From: an uncultured Myxococcales bacterium
GTDB lineage: Bacteria > Myxococcota_A > UBA9042
Length of the DNA stretch: 64,000 nucleotides
Direction: 5' to 3'
NCBI GenBank assembly: GCA_903924465.1
Contig: CAIYBN010000131.1
Location: 62,001-126,000, forward strand
The notes beneath the pieces were generated by a model. That model had not been told where the DNA came from. It saw only the letters and a program-made list of their open reading frames with translations, and did not search any database. Positions 62,874-64,000 of the stretch are shown here, one piece after another; positions within the stretch are counted from its first letter, which is position 1; each line of letters starts with the position of its first letter. The position numbers and the translations under genes were made by a program.

Positions 62874-64000
62874 TTGTCAGCATCTGCAACACGCGTTCAC
62901 GGGGGCGCCGCGCGAGGTGGGTGGCAGCCAAGGCGGGCACGTCTATTTGTCCTCGTCGCACTCTGGCTCGCCGTGCCGGCACCCGAAGCGTTCGCCGCGT
63001 GGGTTGTGGCCCCTGGACAGGAAGCGTCGATCCTGACGCTTGCCGAACCTTGGCACATGGACACCGAAGTGGTCGCGGGCGTCGTCTGGGATTCATTGGC
63101 CATCCGCCAGGACGCACTCGTGTTCGGTTTGAAGGAGACCGCCGGTAAGCACGAGGCACTGACCGTTGTCGTGGCGTGGGACGCTGCGGTGTCGTCGCGT
63201 CCAAGCTTGCGTATCTCATCGGCGATCTCGCCGGACGCGCCGGCCACCTTGCGGCAGGCCGCTGAGACCCTGCGGACGCGCCTACAAGTCCGCGCGCCGG
63301 ACCTTTTTCAGCAGAACGCCATCGTTTGGGTCGAACCCATTGTTCGCACAGCGCATGTCGACCAGGACCGCAAATTTGCGGCGACCTCCTGGCAGGCAGC
63401 CTGGAATGCCGTGGAATCCCCGCCTCCGTGGATCTTGGTCGTCGCCGCGGTCGTGGCCATCTTGCTCATCTGGCGGCTCCGTCGGCGCAGTCCGTGGGCG
63501 ATGCTGTCGCTGGCGACTCTGTTGATTTTCAGTCTGCCGCTGTGGCTGGTGCAGTATTTCCCGATTCGGTCCGGCGCAGATCCTTTCGCCAAGGAGCACA
63601 CCTACCTGGATCGGGAGTTTTTCGCGTTGTCGCTTCTGCTCGGCGTGGTCGCGTGTGGCTGGTTGGCGCTGTGTCGTGATGGTTACCACGCGCTGACACG
63701 GCCGAACGGTCCGGTGGCACATCGGCGAATCGCACTACTGGCCACGGTCATTGGTGCGGTATCCGCCGCCGTGCGTTTTGGCATCGTTCCACTGAACTAT
63801 CTCTTCGATGCGGATTCAGGCGCAGGCCGGCTGATGACCTCGATCCCCGGGTTTCACGGCGACCACGTGCTTCTGACTTTTGCGTTGCCATCGCAGTTCG
63901 CCGGCGACATGACCGCGCACATGCAGGGCATTCGGCTTGTTTCGACGCTTGCGCCGCCGCTCCTCGCGATCGCTGCCTACCGTTTGGGCGTGAGCGTCCG
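62874..64000 (+). CDS. Exported/polytopic membrane protein, GT-C-like, 3' truncated by the window edge
   Basis: 375 codons remain open to the right edge. The TTG at 62874 is chosen because GGAGGA ends 6 nt upstream; no ATG precedes the signal. A signal-type helix (~26-44, ending EAFA) is followed by a ~135-residue extracytoplasmic domain, then membrane helices (~184-200, 205-222, 245-262, 285-300, and one at the edge). The loop before the last helix resembles the first lumenal loop of GT-C glycosyltransferases, but the usual acidic pair is not clear. The truncated end would continue in frame with the residues at the window's left edge, suggesting both belong to one family. Confidence 0.55.
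   Translation, partial: MSASATRVHGGAARGGWQPRRARLFVLVALWLAVPAPEAFAAWVVAPGQEASILTLAEPWHMDTEVVAGVVWDSLAIRQDALVFGLKETAGKHEALTVVVAWDAAVSSRPSLRISSAISPDAPATLRQAAETLRTRLQVRAPDLFQQNAIVWVEPIVRTAHVDQDRKFAATSWQAAWNAVESPPPWILVVAAVVAILLIWRLRRRSPWAMLSLATLLIFSLPLWLVQYFPIRSGADPFAKEHTYLDREFFALSLLLGVVACGWLALCRDGYHALTRPNGPVAHRRIALLATVIGAVSAAVRFGIVPLNYLFDADSGAGRLMTSIPGFHGDHVLLTFALPSQFAGDMTAHMQGIRLVSTLAPPLLAIAAYRLGVSV

Noticed and set aside
1..64000. CRISPR arrays, tRNA or rRNA genes, prophage or integrase genes
   Set aside because: Scanned for regular repeats, tRNA-like TTCGA arms with acceptor pairing, and recombinase or transposase motifs; none was convincing.

Overview
The window is a GC-rich, densely coded Gram-negative chromosome segment with lipoprotein signals, TolC/RND efflux, an outer-membrane barrel protein, a type IV pilin-like protein and many multihaem cytochromes. 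Two exported proteins carry Asp/Ala/Gly/Thr-rich low-complexity linkers and one ends in a MYXO-CTERM-like tail. Together these point to a myxobacterial/deltaproteobacterial-type lineage (inference; there is no rRNA gene here to settle it). No tRNA, rRNA, CRISPR array or complete insertion sequence was recognised.

Layout. 1-3.4 kb: the end of a GT-C-like membrane protein and a DUF4091 surface protein. 3.4-8.0 kb: a lipoprotein operon of a tandem di-haem oxidoreductase, a five-haem cytochrome and a zinc-protease-like lipoprotein, preceded by a perfect FNR box. 8.0-21.7 kb, minus strand: a nine-gene, mostly 4-bp-overlapping operon. It encodes two very large periplasmic c-type cytochromes that look like distant relatives of the alpha and fused beta-gamma subunits of anammox hydrazine synthase, two formylglycine-generating-enzyme-like proteins, a chorismatase/RidA-superfamily protein, a DAHP synthase, a ResB/CcsA cytochrome c synthetase and a propeller-like protein. 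Its promoter has an FNR-type palindrome at exact class II spacing from a -10 element, and an FNR-family regulator gene lies just upstream. 22.7-24.8 kb: divergent flavin-dependent halogenase-like gene.

25-31.6 kb: TetR-TolC-MFP-RND efflux operon, with a 135-bp dispersed repeat between the last two genes. 31.7-33.7 kb: purB-purC. 33.9-46.0 kb: an ion-homeostasis block (kdpFABC plus a 26-aa leader protein, DUF2254 protein, MgtE, outer-membrane porin, KimA-like K+ importer). The kdp and porin upstream regions share the same 11-bp-spaced direct repeats, suggesting one response regulator controls both. 46.1 kb: second repeat copy. 46.3-64 kb: mostly housekeeping and metabolic genes (TrmB, membrane Fe-S oxidoreductase, pilin, large NAD-glutamate dehydrogenase, CysE-CysK, aldonolactone-oxidase-like flavoprotein, D-cysteine-desulfhydrase-like enzyme, radical SAM enzyme with a coupled lipoprotein), ending in a truncated membrane protein.

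The most interesting system is the probable anaerobic respiratory regulon at 3.4-24.8 kb: periplasmic multihaem enzymes with non-standard haem-binding motifs, their own haem-attachment machinery, and enzymes that both feed and drain chorismate in the same transcript.
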